Numbered from the stretch's first letter, positions 18,366 through 27,178 are shown. The stretch is DNA of 63,360 nt from Paenibacillus ferrarius (GCF_002027705.1 NZ_MBTG01000036.1:1-63360), one strand, 5' to 3'. The notes: generated by a model not told the origin, from the letters alone. Numbers and translations: made by a program.

Positions 18366-20183
18366 TCAGTATTTGGGGATGAGAAACTCAACCGTCGTTC
18401 CCCTGCCTTCGCCCGAATGAATCGTCAGATCATAGGAATCCCCATAATGCAGCTTAATGCGTTCCGCAATATTTTTCAGACCTAATCCTTCACCTTCCGA
18501 TTTCTCCGTCTCCTCCAGCTTATATTTATCCGATGCCGCATCCTCTAGAATGACACGAAGTTCCTCTTCCTTATCCCTAGAAATACCAATTCCGTCGTCT
18601 ATAATTCGAATCAGAATCTCCCCTTCATCCGTCCACATGCCTTCAATCAAGATATGCATGCTCCCTCCATAACCCTTGAAGCCATGGATAATGCTGTTCT
18701 CCACAATCGGTTGAAACACGAGCGGAATAATGCTGCACGCCTGCATCTCTTCTGGCATACGGATGTCAAGCATAAAACTGTCGTCAAAGCGTATATTCTG
18801 AAGCTGCAAATAATTAACGGTATAATCAATTTCATGTTTGATCGAATGCTGCCTGCCATCCTTGCCTAAGGTCAACCGGAACATTCTCGCCAAAATCATG
18901 ATCATACCAGCGATCTCCTCTTCCTCCTTCACCAACGCCTTCATTCGGATCGATTCTAGCGTGTTGTAGAGCATATGAGGATTAATCTGGTTCTGAAGCG
19001 CGAGAAACTTAGCTTTCCGCTGTTTAATCTCCGCAATGTAAACGTCTTCAATTAAGGTTCGAATAACGATAATCATCTTATTGTAGCTGCGAACCAAGCT
19101 TCCAATCTCATCATTGGCCTGAATACTTTCTATCGGCAGGTATTGACCTGTTTCTGCCTGCTTCATACTGCGGCGCAGCGCCTTAATGGGCTTGGTGATC
19201 CTTAAGCTTAATCCGAAAGAAATCAATGTCGTGATGACAAAGCCTATAACAATTAAAATGATCGTGACGAGCTTGATCCTTGCAATTTTATGCAGCAATT
19301 TCTCACGGGGAATCTCTGTTTTAATAACCAGATTTCCCAATTGCGTGCTTCCTGATATCACGATTCGGTCACTGCTGCTCATGTCTTTGGTAAAATCATT
19401 TCCTGCTTCGAGCACCTGCATCCAAGGCACTCGACCGCTGGCGGCATCCGAATGATAGACAGTTTCACCAGTAAGCTTGCTAATGATCACACTCATGCCG
19501 TATTTGTCCCTGGTCAAAACAAACTCGTGGTTTAACTCCATCAATGTGAATGGATCCAAGTCGATAAGAAGCACCCCTGTGAATGCCCCTTCAGAACTCA
19601 GCAACACCCGGCCCACTGTTACTAATGTACCCTTCCCTTTATCCTCATAGTAGGAGCGATCGTGTAACCCAGTAATAAAAAAAGTATCTTCCGAGCTGCG
19701 TGCCCGCTTGTACCATGCTTGAGCCAACAAGGCGCTCTCATTCACGGTGCTGCTAGTATTCGTATATTGATAGACGCTGTTATCACGGCTAATCAGCATG
19801 ACATTATTAATCTCTGGCTTGAGCAAGGCAACCCGCATCAGTACTCGTTGGACCGATAACTTCTGAAGAATGTACTCATTCATGGACATGGCATGCTCTT
19901 CCCCAAGCCTAGAAATAATTTCATTATCCAAAAGTACGGATTTGGTTACTTTGTCATATTCCTTCATGAGTTCATTTAACGAATTCTCAACTTGAGACGT
20001 GTACAGCGCCGCGAACTCTTGGGAAGAATCCTCCAAGCCTGCTGCCGATTGACTGTAAATGATGCTGGTCACCACGAGCAGTGGAAACGCACACGCAATG
20101 AGATAGCCTGCCATAAATTTGCTTTGGAGCTTCATGTTTTTGATTTGGCTAATTGCCGCTTGGATCCATTTGCCTTGTCTCAT
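18366..20183 (-). CDS. Sensor histidine kinase, YesM family
   Basis: About 605 residues from the ATG at 20183 (MRQGKWIQAAISQIKNM), which has AGGAAGG 6 bases upstream; an earlier in-frame ATG at 20219 has no ribosome site. The order is a first membrane segment (about 25-45), an extracytoplasmic dCache-like sensor (50-300), a second membrane segment (about 305-325), HAMP (ITKPIKALRRSMKQAE), a His_kinase domain with the histidine in NQINPHMLYNTLE, and an HATPase domain with N-box ENSIIHGF and GLGLKNIAERI. The usual Phe after the histidine is Met here. It senses an extracellular cue, probably sugar or sugar-loaded binding protein, and phosphorylates the downstream regulator. Confidence 0.93.
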   Translation of the reverse strand: MRQGKWIQAAISQIKNMKLQSKFMAGYLIACAFPLLVVTSIIYSQSAAGLEDSSQEFAALYTSQVENSLNELMKEYDKVTKSVLLDNEIISRLGEEHAMSMNEYILQKLSVQRVLMRVALLKPEINNVMLISRDNSVYQYTNTSSTVNESALLAQAWYKRARSSEDTFFITGLHDRSYYEDKGKGTLVTVGRVLLSSEGAFTGVLLIDLDPFTLMELNHEFVLTRDKYGMSVIISKLTGETVYHSDAASGRVPWMQVLEAGNDFTKDMSSSDRIVISGSTQLGNLVIKTEIPREKLLHKIARIKLVTIILIVIGFVITTLISFGLSLRITKPIKALRRSMKQAETGQYLPIESIQANDEIGSLVRSYNKMIIVIRTLIEDVYIAEIKQRKAKFLALQNQINPHMLYNTLESIRMKALVKEEEEIAGMIMILARMFRLTLGKDGRQHSIKHEIDYTVNYLQLQNIRFDDSFMLDIRMPEEMQACSIIPLVFQPIVENSIIHGFKGYGGSMHILIEGMWTDEGEILIRIIDDGIGISRDKEEELRVILEDAASDKYKLEETEKSEGEGLGLKNIAERIKLHYGDSYDLTIHSGEGRGTTVEFLIPKY

Positions 20184-20286
20184 GTACAACCTTCCTCGTT
20201 TAACATCTTTGCTTCTCATTGTACATGCCGTGATGCACCGAAGCTACCGAAGTATCTCAGGCTAAAAATGTATACGTTTACAAGAT

Positions 20287-20352
20287 ACTATAATGGAAGC
20301 AGATTCATAAAACAAAGGGTCATTTTTAAGTTTATACAAGGGCAATGTTGGG
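20287..20352 (-). promoter_or_regulatory. Kinase operon promoter with paired YesN-type half-sites (site B)
   Basis: On the minus strand the proximal half-site CTTAAAAATGAC (plus 20319-20330) and a weaker distal one (20341-20352) start 22 bp apart. The -35 TTGTTT (20310-20315) lies 3 bp beyond, followed by 17 bp and the -10 TATAGT (20287-20292). It points at the kinase gene, so it predicts autoregulation. Confidence 0.72.
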
Positions 20353-20407
20353 GATTTTCAAATAAATCATTTATAAAATAAGGGGACTGGATGGTCTTCA
20401 AGGTTAC

Positions 20408-20473
20408 CTTAAAAATGACCTTGATGGAACTTAAAAACGTCCCATTGAGTAATATTTTTCCAAATTATATAGT
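20408..20473 (+). promoter_or_regulatory. Promoter of the secreted propeller gene with paired YesN-type half-sites (site C)
   Basis: Half-sites CTTAAAAATGAC (20408-20419) and CTTAAAAACGTC (20430-20441) start 22 bp apart. Then come 3 bp, the -35 TTGAGT (20445-20450), 17 bp and the -10 TATAGT (20468-20473). The orientation relative to its target matches sites A and B, although this one faces right. The leader from about 20480 to 20646 has an extra AGGAGGTGAAT at 20531-20541 without a useful open frame behind it. Confidence 0.75.
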
Positions 20474-20646
20474 TTTGCAAGCGGATACATTTTCAGACAC
20501 ATCAAACATCTCAAATACGAAGTGAAGCATAGGAGGTGAATTGGATTGAGTTAGATACTCCATATAGAAACAGTCATGAACAACCTAATACCATGCAATC
20601 GTGATTTTTTCTCAAATCAGAATGATTAAAATTGGAGGCGATGGTA

Positions 20647-22323
20647 ATGAAAAAAAGAATAGTTTCCGTCCTCATTATGCTAAGTCTTTTCTTGTCTTTG
20701 GTACCCCCGACATTAGCCGCAGATCTATCTTCAGACCTTTCCAGCGACAAGCATAACAGCAATAGCATTGGAAGAGTAAAGGTAAGTACAATTTCATTGC
20801 CAAGTTACGTGATCTTACAGGATGCAACTTACACTTACTCTGGTAAAGTATTTATTTCGTATAAGACAGCGGATGACCTCAATACGACCGATTATTTTAA
20901 CTTCGCTGTTCTCAATGACGATGGGACGGATTTCAAGCTGATCTTCTCTGGTGTCATTCCCTTGAATGCAAGATCAGGCGGTATTCGGTACATGCCATTT
21001 CAGGATAACAAACGTGTATTACTAGGAGATTATGTGTTTGAATGCATGCCAAATCTTAACAACTGCAAGAGCAATAAATTAGTTCCGATCACATATCCAA
21101 CAAGCCTTTCAACAGATCCGCACATCTCCAGTGTATGGTCGGAAATCATTATTGCACCTGACAATAAACATATGGCTTGGACGATCCTCCTCTCCAACTA
21201 CACGGCTGGCCAAGCGATCGGTGTTCTGTCACGTAAAACAGATAGCTATGTCCTCGAGAATGTCCAGCTGCTTAGCAAGCCAGAACCTTTTGTCAATGAT
21301 CCAAACAAACCGGGCTTTATTATTCCCCCAACCTCAACACGTGGAGGAGAAGTGAAGCAGTTTATCCAAGGAGGAAACGCCCTCTCCGTCGTTGGGGCTA
21401 AAGATTACGTTACCGCGGATTCGGTTATACAGGATCTGACTTCTGATAAAGTTACCCATATTACTCGTACACCCGGATATGATGAGACAACTATTTTTTC
21501 CCCGGACGAGCGCCTGGGCATGGTCATGAGTACAAGGTTTTCCAAACAAACAGATCCAGCCATATTCGGAATCCTGCCTAGGCCCGCTTATGCCGGTTCA
21601 GGGATTAATGGCATTCTGTATTTTTATTCCGTAGCTGGCGTGCGCACTTTCCGAAGTGGAGACATTGGTCCCGCCCTAATTGACATTGATCGTTCTATGA
21701 ACGAACCCGGATATCAAGGCATAAACCTTTCAACTGATGAGAATTGGGTGTACCATTCACCGATGTCCTGGCATCCGGATGGAAAAAGTGCCATGTGGAT
21801 TGAGGGACGCAGAGGCTTAGATGATGATTTGCATAAGCGGCTGCAGAAAGTAAACCTACTTGATTATAAACCACACAAAACAGTCCCTATTAAACCGACA
21901 ACGGATAATATCCCTTACGCGACCAAAGACTTAACAAAACTAACCTCCAGTTCTAATGGGAATGTGCAAGGGAAGATAGCCGGCAAGAAATCTGGCTACA
22001 TCGATTATGTCACTACAACAACCCCCAATCTATCGGGAAAATCGGAAGCCCAATACGTCAACTTTAGTGATGACGGTGTAAATTTCTACAATGGCTATGA
22101 GAAATATAATTATAATTATCTCAGCGAATCCGTTTATGAAGCGAACCTTCAATTGACTGGCAAGCAACCGGGTGAAATGAATTTGCGGGCTACCTTCTCA
22201 TCTATCCTTGGAGATACTCCTGCTAGACTGTTGTTTGAGACAGCTGCGGACGGTAAACCTAAGAGCTACGGGTATGCTGCATTTAAAGGTACCACGCTGC
22301 ACATCGAAGATCTGTTGGAGTAA
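20647..22323 (+). CDS. Secreted beta-propeller-like protein of unknown function
   Basis: About 558 residues. The start is the ATG at 20647, 8 bases after GGAGG; an in-frame ATG at 20641 and a TTG at 20632 are less well placed. The N-terminus (MKKRIVSVLIMLSLFLSLVPPTLAA) is a signal peptide, so the protein should be exported. The body has segments like those of TolB-type six-bladed propellers (WSEIIIAPDNKHMAWTILL; FSPDERLGMVMS; SWHPDGKSAMWIEGRRGLDDD), then a C-terminal beta domain. I recognise no catalytic motif. It is divergent from the sensor kinase, and its promoter carries the same half-sites as the importer and kinase promoters. A role in sensing or handling the same sugar is therefore likely. 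Confidence 0.75.
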   Translation: MKKRIVSVLIMLSLFLSLVPPTLAADLSSDLSSDKHNSNSIGRVKVSTISLPSYVILQDATYTYSGKVFISYKTADDLNTTDYFNFAVLNDDGTDFKLIFSGVIPLNARSGGIRYMPFQDNKRVLLGDYVFECMPNLNNCKSNKLVPITYPTSLSTDPHISSVWSEIIIAPDNKHMAWTILLSNYTAGQAIGVLSRKTDSYVLENVQLLSKPEPFVNDPNKPGFIIPPTSTRGGEVKQFIQGGNALSVVGAKDYVTADSVIQDLTSDKVTHITRTPGYDETTIFSPDERLGMVMSTRFSKQTDPAIFGILPRPAYAGSGINGILYFYSVAGVRTFRSGDIGPALIDIDRSMNEPGYQGINLSTDENWVYHSPMSWHPDGKSAMWIEGRRGLDDDLHKRLQKVNLLDYKPHKTVPIKPTTDNIPYATKDLTKLTSSSNGNVQGKIAGKKSGYIDYVTTTTPNLSGKSEAQYVNFSDDGVNFYNGYEKYNYNYLSESVYEANLQLTGKQPGEMNLRATFSSILGDTPARLLFETAADGKPKSYGYAAFKGTTLHIEDLLE

Positions 22324-22631
22324 TAGAGGCCACTGAGAAAGTCCCAATCTTATAGACGATGCAGTCTCATAAGGGGAAAAAGCATAGAAGTCGCTCCGAG
22401 ACTGCCGAAAAGGCAGTCTCAATATGATGTTGCATCTTCCTTAGAATTGGTAGGCCTTTACCTACTTTGCTTCTAGTCACGCCACATAAAGAAAGACCAG
22501 CCCAATAGGCCAGTCTTTGATTACACCAGAAGCTTATCGGCCCCTTGCTTCGCTTCCATAATGGACCAGACCGCAGCTCCATTGCCATCGATATCCCAAT
22601 CTCGTCACAGCCAAAAATGAGTGACAACTCG
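22324..22631. other. Convergent intergenic stretch with two hairpins
   Basis: Between the propeller gene and the leftward glyoxalase-fold gene. A perfect hairpin GAGACTGCC-GAAAA-GGCAGTCTC lies at 22398-22420 without a T-run. A second, AAAGACTGGCC with GGCTGGTCTTT at 22488-22520, is followed by TTTCTTT on the minus strand and should end the leftward gene. I see no gene here. Confidence 0.6.
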
Positions 22632-22979
22632 TTATTTCTCCCAAAGCTCGATCAGTCGACCTTCAGGATCTTCAATCCAAATAAACTTTCCAAATTCACT
22701 AGTCTCTTTTTTCTTTGCAAGAGGTACGCCAATATGTTCGAGATGCTTAATCGTCTCGTCTAGATTATGCACTTGGAAATTTAACATCACTTGTTGATCT
22801 GCTGGAAAATAACTGTCATTCTCGGTAAAGAAAGAGAAGATAGTCTCATTTCCTAATTGGGGTTTTATCACAGTCCCATTCCAATTTTCTATTTCAATCT
22901 GCAACACTTCACTGTACCATTTTTTCACAACTTCAAGATTCTTGGTTCTCCAAAAAATTCCTCCAAAACCTTTTATCAT
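22632..22979 (-). CDS. VOC (glyoxalase-fold) family protein
   Basis: 115 residues, the usual length for a single-domain vicinal-oxygen-chelate protein. Two beta-alpha-beta-beta-beta modules are visible: GFGGIFWRTKNLEVVKKWYSEVL at the start and MLNFQVHNLDETIKHLEHIG in the second half. It ends with the typical GKFIWIEDPEGRLIELWE, whose glutamate usually binds metal. Family members include lyases, dioxygenases and antibiotic-binding proteins; the substrate is not visible. The gene stands alone with its own terminator on the left. Confidence 0.85.
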   Translation of the reverse strand: MIKGFGGIFWRTKNLEVVKKWYSEVLQIEIENWNGTVIKPQLGNETIFSFFTENDSYFPADQQVMLNFQVHNLDETIKHLEHIGVPLAKKKETSEFGKFIWIEDPEGRLIELWEK

Positions 22980-23043
22980 CGTATCTAACTCCTGTCTGTC
23001 ATCAAATTTTTAGCTACCCGATTATATTAAAAAACTCTAGAAA

Positions 23044-23157
23044 ATACTTGTGGTCCATTAGTTAACTGATTTCAGGATGCAATTAGAGCGTTAACAAAAT
23101 GATGCGCAATGTGGGTTAAACTAGAAAACCGTCTCTCGTTACCCGAGCGACGGTTAT
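23044..23157 (-). other. Terminator-like hairpin and a possible relic of the array element
   Basis: AACCGTC...GACGGTT (23127-23157) is followed by TTCTAGTTT on the minus strand and may end the TetR gene. At 23044-23070 the sequence ACTTGTGGTCCATTAGTTAA resembles the gene-proximal half of the intergenic element at 58168-58221. No hairpin is conserved with it, so the resemblance is tentative. Confidence 0.35.
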
Positions 23158-23249
23158 TTGTTTTTCGATCAGCAGATCAAAAAACATATTCGGTTCCAGC
23201 CATTGTCCCAACAGGCAAACAGGCAAATCGGTCTCCTTTATACGCCAAT

Positions 23250-23834
23250 TCATCGCAATTGTCTTGCCTGAAGGTCATAAATGAAGTTCTCAGCCAGTTC
23301 CCTCGGGACAAGCCCCGCGGGATCGCGTCCGCTCAGAATCCAAAAGAAGCTCGGTCCGATCAGCAAGGAGGTTGCCTGTTCGATCCGAAGTGACCGCACT
23401 TCCTTCCCGATCACTTGCTCGATCACGAATCGAGCACTGTCGCCGAGCGGGTCCTTCGCGGAGAGCAGTTCCGCTACAGCAAGGTCGTGCTGCGCTTCGC
23501 CGAGGAGGGCTCGGTAGGCAGCTCCGGCCGGTGAATGCGCAAGGAAGCGCACAAGCGCTTCCACGTAGGACGTTAGATCGTCCAATGGATTGCCTGTAAT
23601 TGTAATCGCAAGTTCCTCGGCCGCATCGGCCGCGCTTGCCTCAAACAAGATCTCCGCTTTGTGTGACCACCACCGATAAACGGTCTGCCGAGACACTCCT
23701 GCCCTCTCGGAGATGCTCTTCATTGTCATTGCCGCATAGCCTACTTCGACCAAGAGATCGTCAACCGCATTTAGAATAGCCGTCCTCGCTTGCTCGCTCC
23801 GGGGACGACCGCCATGATAAAGTTCTTTGTCCAT
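23250..23834 (-). CDS. TetR/AcrR-family repressor
   Basis: 194 residues. The N-terminal helix-turn-helix runs TAILNAVDDLLVEVGYAAMT then ISERAGVSRQTVYRWWSHK, and the remainder is a helical ligand-binding domain of the TetR_C type. It is divergent from the dehydrogenase and exporter genes and probably represses them; the ligand would be the exported drug or its precursor. The base composition is clearly GC-richer than the surroundings, as in the next two genes. The -10 box of its promoter ends only 6 bases before the ATG and no ribosome site is present, so the message is probably leaderless. Confidence 0.9.
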   Translation of the reverse strand: MDKELYHGGRPRSEQARTAILNAVDDLLVEVGYAAMTMKSISERAGVSRQTVYRWWSHKAEILFEASAADAAEELAITITGNPLDDLTSYVEALVRFLAHSPAGAAYRALLGEAQHDLAVAELLSAKDPLGDSARFVIEQVIGKEVRSLRIEQATSLLIGPSFFWILSGRDPAGLVPRELAENFIYDLQARQLR

Positions 23835-23840
23835 AGTTCA

Positions 23841-23888
23841 ACTATACATGGAGAAAGTGCTCCTTGTCCACTTCCTAGACAAGTTGTC
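23841..23888 (-). promoter_or_regulatory. TetR promoter with nested TTGTC/GACAA inverted repeats
   Basis: On the minus strand TGGACA (23865-23870) and TATAGT (23841-23846) are separated by 18 bp. The -35 box lies inside CTTGTC-N9-GACAAG (23863-23883), and GACAA-G-TTGTC overlaps at 23878-23888. These are candidate autoregulatory operators. Transcription would begin at about the start codon at 23834. Confidence 0.6.
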
Positions 23889-24088
23889 TCGAAATTGTAA
23901 CGGCGTCAAGCCGGTAGATTGCGTATTCTTTGGTTGCGGGATATCCCAATCGATGCAGCGGCATCATTTTCTCGGAACCTCATCCGCACGCGATGTCGCG
24001 CGACAAGAACACGGGCTACGGCGGAACCGCCATTTAAGCTCGTCCCCGGGGTCCTCACGCCGTTTTGTTCCTACCCCAAAATAATTAC
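23889..24088. other. Gene-free, GC-rich stretch inside the island
   Basis: About 200 bases whose composition resembles the flanking GC-rich genes. The frames are broken and no protein is recognised. It may be the remnant of a gene from the donor. Confidence 0.3.
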
Positions 24089-24117
24089 TGGACACAATGT
24101 ATCGTTTCTAGTATATT
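24089..24117 (+). promoter_or_regulatory. Promoter of the dehydrogenase-exporter operon
   Basis: TGGACA (24089-24094), 17 bp, TATATT (24112-24117), facing the dehydrogenase gene with about 110 bases of leader. The -35 hexamer equals that of the divergent TetR promoter. Confidence 0.55.
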
Positions 24118-24234
24118 AAGTTACACGGTGTCTCGTAATTGCAGAGGGCGACCAACATCGCGAACCCAAACCATGCGAGTAACCGCAAAATTGAAGCCGT
24201 AGCCAGCAGAAGGGCTACTAAGGAGGAAATACGG

Positions 24235-25140
24235 ATGAATGTATTTGTAACTGGAGCAACAGGTTGGATCGGATCGGCCACCGTAGATGAATTGCTGAGA
24301 GCGGGCCACAAGGTCGTCGGATTGGCAAGGTCGGACGCCTCCGCAGCGTCACTCGAGGCGAAAGGCGCGACGGTCCTGCGCGGGGATCTCGATGACCTCG
24401 ATTCCCTCCGCCGCGGGGCGGCCGAAGCGGAAGCTGTCGTTCACCTGGCGAACAAGCATGACTTTGCAAATCCCGCGGAGTCTGACCGTGCCGAGCGGGC
24501 TGCAGTCGAAACCCTTGCCGAGGCGCTGGTCGGTACCAATCGGCCTTTCATGGTTGCGACTGGATTGTCCGGTCTGTTTCAGGGGCGGCCGATACTGGAG
24601 ACGGACCCGTCGCCTGACGTGAGCCCGAACTCTCACCGGGGCGGCGCTGAGAACCTCGCTCTCGACTACGTCAGTCGCGGAGTACGGACTATCATCATCC
24701 GGTTCGCACCGACGGTTCACGGGGTAGGAGACTGGGGCTTTGTCAATTTCCTGGTGAGCGCTGCACGCAAGCATGGCGTGTCCGGGTACATCGATGACGG
24801 CTCCCACGCATGGTCCGCGGTGCACCGTTCCGATGCCGCCAAGCTCATCCGGCTTGGACTCGAGAAGGCTCCGGCCGGATCACGCCTGCATGCGGTCGCA
24901 GAGGAAACCATCTCCACCCGAGCCATCGCCGAAGCCATCGGACGCGCACTCGATATTCCGGCAGCCTCGATTGCGCAGGAGGACGCTAAAGCACACTTCG
25001 GATTTATCGGCAGCTTCTTCAAACTATCCATGACGGGCTCCAGCGAACGCACCCGCGAACTGCTTGGATGGAAACCCGCCGGCCTCACTCTGGTGGATGA
25101 CATCCTAGGCGGCGCGTACAAGGAAGCCGGACAACAATGA
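24235..25140 (+). CDS. NAD-dependent epimerase/dehydratase family protein (extended SDR)
   Basis: 301 residues from the ATG at 24235, which follows AAGGAGGAAATACGG; the longer frame adds 32 unlikely residues. The Rossmann motif is FVTGATGWIGSATVDELLRAGHKVVGLARS and an acidic NADP-region segment follows (LRGDLDDLDSLR). The family normally reduces or epimerises carbonyl substrates. Its stop overlaps the exporter start by 4 bp (ATGA), so the two are coupled. Codon use is strongly GC-ending, unlike the neighbours outside 23.2-26.7 kb, which points to acquisition from a high-GC donor. Confidence 0.88.
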   Translation: MNVFVTGATGWIGSATVDELLRAGHKVVGLARSDASAASLEAKGATVLRGDLDDLDSLRRGAAEAEAVVHLANKHDFANPAESDRAERAAVETLAEALVGTNRPFMVATGLSGLFQGRPILETDPSPDVSPNSHRGGAENLALDYVSRGVRTIIIRFAPTVHGVGDWGFVNFLVSAARKHGVSGYIDDGSHAWSAVHRSDAAKLIRLGLEKAPAGSRLHAVAEETISTRAIAEAIGRALDIPAASIAQEDAKAHFGFIGSFFKLSMTGSSERTRELLGWKPAGLTLVDDILGGAYKEAGQQ

Positions 25141-26645
25141 GCGCCCCTCAGACAATATCCACTGTTACCGTGAACCCGTCACGGCAGTCTGGGTTGGTTC
25201 TGGCATGTGTGTGCGCGTGCACCATCTTGGTCGTGGGCCTTGTCGCCGCCATCAATCTGGCGGTTCCAATGCTCGCGGTCAGCGGGTTGCACCCGAGCTC
25301 TTCGGAATTGCTGTGGATCGTTGACGCGTATGTCGTCGTATTCGCCTGCTTGGTCATCCCAGGCGGCGCGGCCGGCGACAACTTCGGACGCAAGGGCGTG
25401 CTGATCGCCGGGCTCATCACATTCGCAGCTGGTGCGGCGATCTCGGCCGCCTCGGCTAACGTGATAATCCTGCTCCTTGGCCGAGCCATAACCGGCGTTG
25501 GGGCGGCGCTAGTGCTTCCGAACTGCGTGGGAGTACTGGTTCATGCGACCGCGCCCGAACGGCGCGGCCGAGCCCTTGCCATCTGGGGCGCTATGACCGG
25601 CATGGGCGGACTCGTCGGCAACATAGCCGGCGCGGCGCTGCTGACTGCCGGATCGTGGCGGACCCTATTCGGGGCCATCGTGCCAATCGCGCTTCTCTGT
25701 GCTCTCTGGACGGTAGTCTCCGTAAAAAGAAGCAGCCCTAGTCCGCGCAGCCTTGACCCGGTCGGCACCGCCTTGCTGGTCGCGGCAACTATTACTCTTC
25801 TAATCGGCATCATCGAAGGGCCGGAGCTCAGTTGGGGCAGCGCCATCGTCATCGCCGCGTTCGCAGTCAGTGTCTTGCTCGGTGCCGCCTGGGTCTTCGT
25901 CGAGCTGCGTGTTCGTCACCCTTTGCTAGACCCCCGCCTGTTCCTTATTCCACTGCTTAGTACTGCCAGTCTGGGCATGCTCGTGCTGTTCTTCGGCAGC
26001 TTCGGCCTGTTCTACCTCAATGCTTCGCTCCTGCAATACGGCCGCGGGTACTCTGTCTTGCAAGCCGGACTCGCGATTGTACCTATGACGGTGCCAATGC
26101 TGTTGGGAGCACGATTCGTTCCCGATCTGGTGAGGCGCATCGGCATTCCCTTAACGCTGTCTGCAGCCTTCCTCGCCATTGGCATCGGACTGTTCGGCTT
26201 GACCTTCGCCGCACATCAACCGTACCTCGTCTACGCTGCCTGGCTCGTCCTAATCGGGACCGGCTTCGCGCTCGCTCTTCCATGCTTGACAGCCGAACTC
26301 ACTGCGGCGCTGCCCGCCGAACAGGCCGGCGTAGCAGGTGGACTTCAATCTGCGACACGGGAACTTGGCAGCGCCCTCGGCGTCGCGATCGTCGGCACCG
26401 TGCTAACCGAGAGCTTTACCCGGCATCTGCCGGCAACCCTTCAGCACCAGGACCCAATCCCTCGCACGGTTGCTGAGGCAGTCGCTGCAGCCCCCTCACA
26501 GCAAGCCGTTATCATCGGTTCCTTCACAACTGGGGCCGAGTCCGCATTGCAGGTAGCGAGCGCCGTCACTCTCATCGCTGGCGTCCTCGTCGTCGCGGCA
26601 GCCTTTCAGACCAGCCGCCGCCGCAAGATAAGCTCAACCAATTGA
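25137..26645 (+). CDS. MFS drug exporter, EmrB/QacA (DHA2, 14-segment) type
   Basis: 502 residues, largely hydrophobic, fitting 14 membrane segments. DHA2 features are visible: motif D-like LWIVDAYVVVFACLVIPGGAAGDNFGRKG near residue 60 (read in two parts), motif C GAMTGMGGLVGNIAGAAL near 160, and repeated Gly/Pro helices. It exports lipophilic or cationic compounds using the proton gradient. It is coupled to the dehydrogenase gene and presumably controlled by the divergent TetR. It has the same high-GC composition as the rest of the island and is followed by a strong terminator. Confidence 0.92.
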   Translation: MSAPQTISTVTVNPSRQSGLVLACVCACTILVVGLVAAINLAVPMLAVSGLHPSSSELLWIVDAYVVVFACLVIPGGAAGDNFGRKGVLIAGLITFAAGAAISAASANVIILLLGRAITGVGAALVLPNCVGVLVHATAPERRGRALAIWGAMTGMGGLVGNIAGAALLTAGSWRTLFGAIVPIALLCALWTVVSVKRSSPSPRSLDPVGTALLVAATITLLIGIIEGPELSWGSAIVIAAFAVSVLLGAAWVFVELRVRHPLLDPRLFLIPLLSTASLGMLVLFFGSFGLFYLNASLLQYGRGYSVLQAGLAIVPMTVPMLLGARFVPDLVRRIGIPLTLSAAFLAIGIGLFGLTFAAHQPYLVYAAWLVLIGTGFALALPCLTAELTAALPAEQAGVAGGLQSATRELGSALGVAIVGTVLTESFTRHLPATLQHQDPIPRTVAEAVAAAPSQQAVIIGSFTTGAESALQVASAVTLIAGVLVVAAAFQTSRRRKISSTN

Positions 26646-26768
26646 TAATTTGCAAAAAAAACCAAAATCCAGTTAGTGCTATGATACATTTCACTCTTGT
26701 GTAGTTGAGACAACGGCTGCCGTCGCGTATGCCCAAACACTGCGATATTCGCATACTCCGACTACGCA

Positions 26769-26804
26769 AAAACGCTACTGACAACAGGATGTCAGTAGCG
26801 TTTT
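26769..26804 (+). terminator. Terminator of the island operon
   Basis: A 15-bp perfect stem AAAACGCTACTGACA with a 6-base loop, then TTTTAACATTTTTT. It is nearly symmetrical and could work in both directions. Confidence 0.8.
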
Positions 26805-26957
26805 AACATTTTTTCTATTCCTTCACTTTATCCGCCACGTCATGAATAAATTGAAGGCGGATTCGGAGATGCCAATCATCCGAAGGCTGGTACTCTCTTC
26901 AGTTAAATGAGACCACCAGTTCGAATCGATCTTCCAAATCGAGAAGTTCGATCATTC

Positions 26958-27036
26958 AGGACAGACGGAAATAGCCATCCATCAAGGAATATCCTGTGCC
27001 TGGGGCACCTATAATCCCTCTACCAAGGATCGGCTT
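26958..27036 (-). pseudogene. Possible fragment of a class I aminotransferase C-terminus
   Basis: A short minus-strand frame reads GRGIIGAPGTGYSLMDGYFRLS and then stops. It resembles the GTGF...GYFRLS segment that ends the catalytic domain of class I aminotransferases such as DapL. The flanking 26805-27100 has no intact gene. The match is short and could be chance. Confidence 0.25.
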
Positions 27037-27102
27037 TTTTCCGGAATTGCACCTAGACCGACGTAACGGCAATTCCATAAATGATGCACCAAAATAAAGC
27101 AA

Positions 27103-27147
27103 GAGGCTGCCCTCCCAGTAGAACATTCTACTAGAAGGGCAACCCCT
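27103..27147 (-). terminator. Terminator of the RCC1-SLH surface protein gene
   Basis: A long inverted repeat, GGTTGCCCTTCTAGTAGAA pairing with TTCTACTGGGAGGGCAGCC, with small mismatches. It sits 32 bases after the stop and is followed by a T-rich stretch on the minus strand. Confidence 0.65.
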
Positions 27148-27178
27148 ATCTTCATTATCTTTTTCATAAAAGCTAAGT

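Noticed and set aside
20531..20620. Leader peptide after the strong AGGAGGTGAAT at 20531
   Set aside because: The nearest starts give frames of only a few codons. A 17-codon ATG frame at 20577 has no ribosome site of its own.
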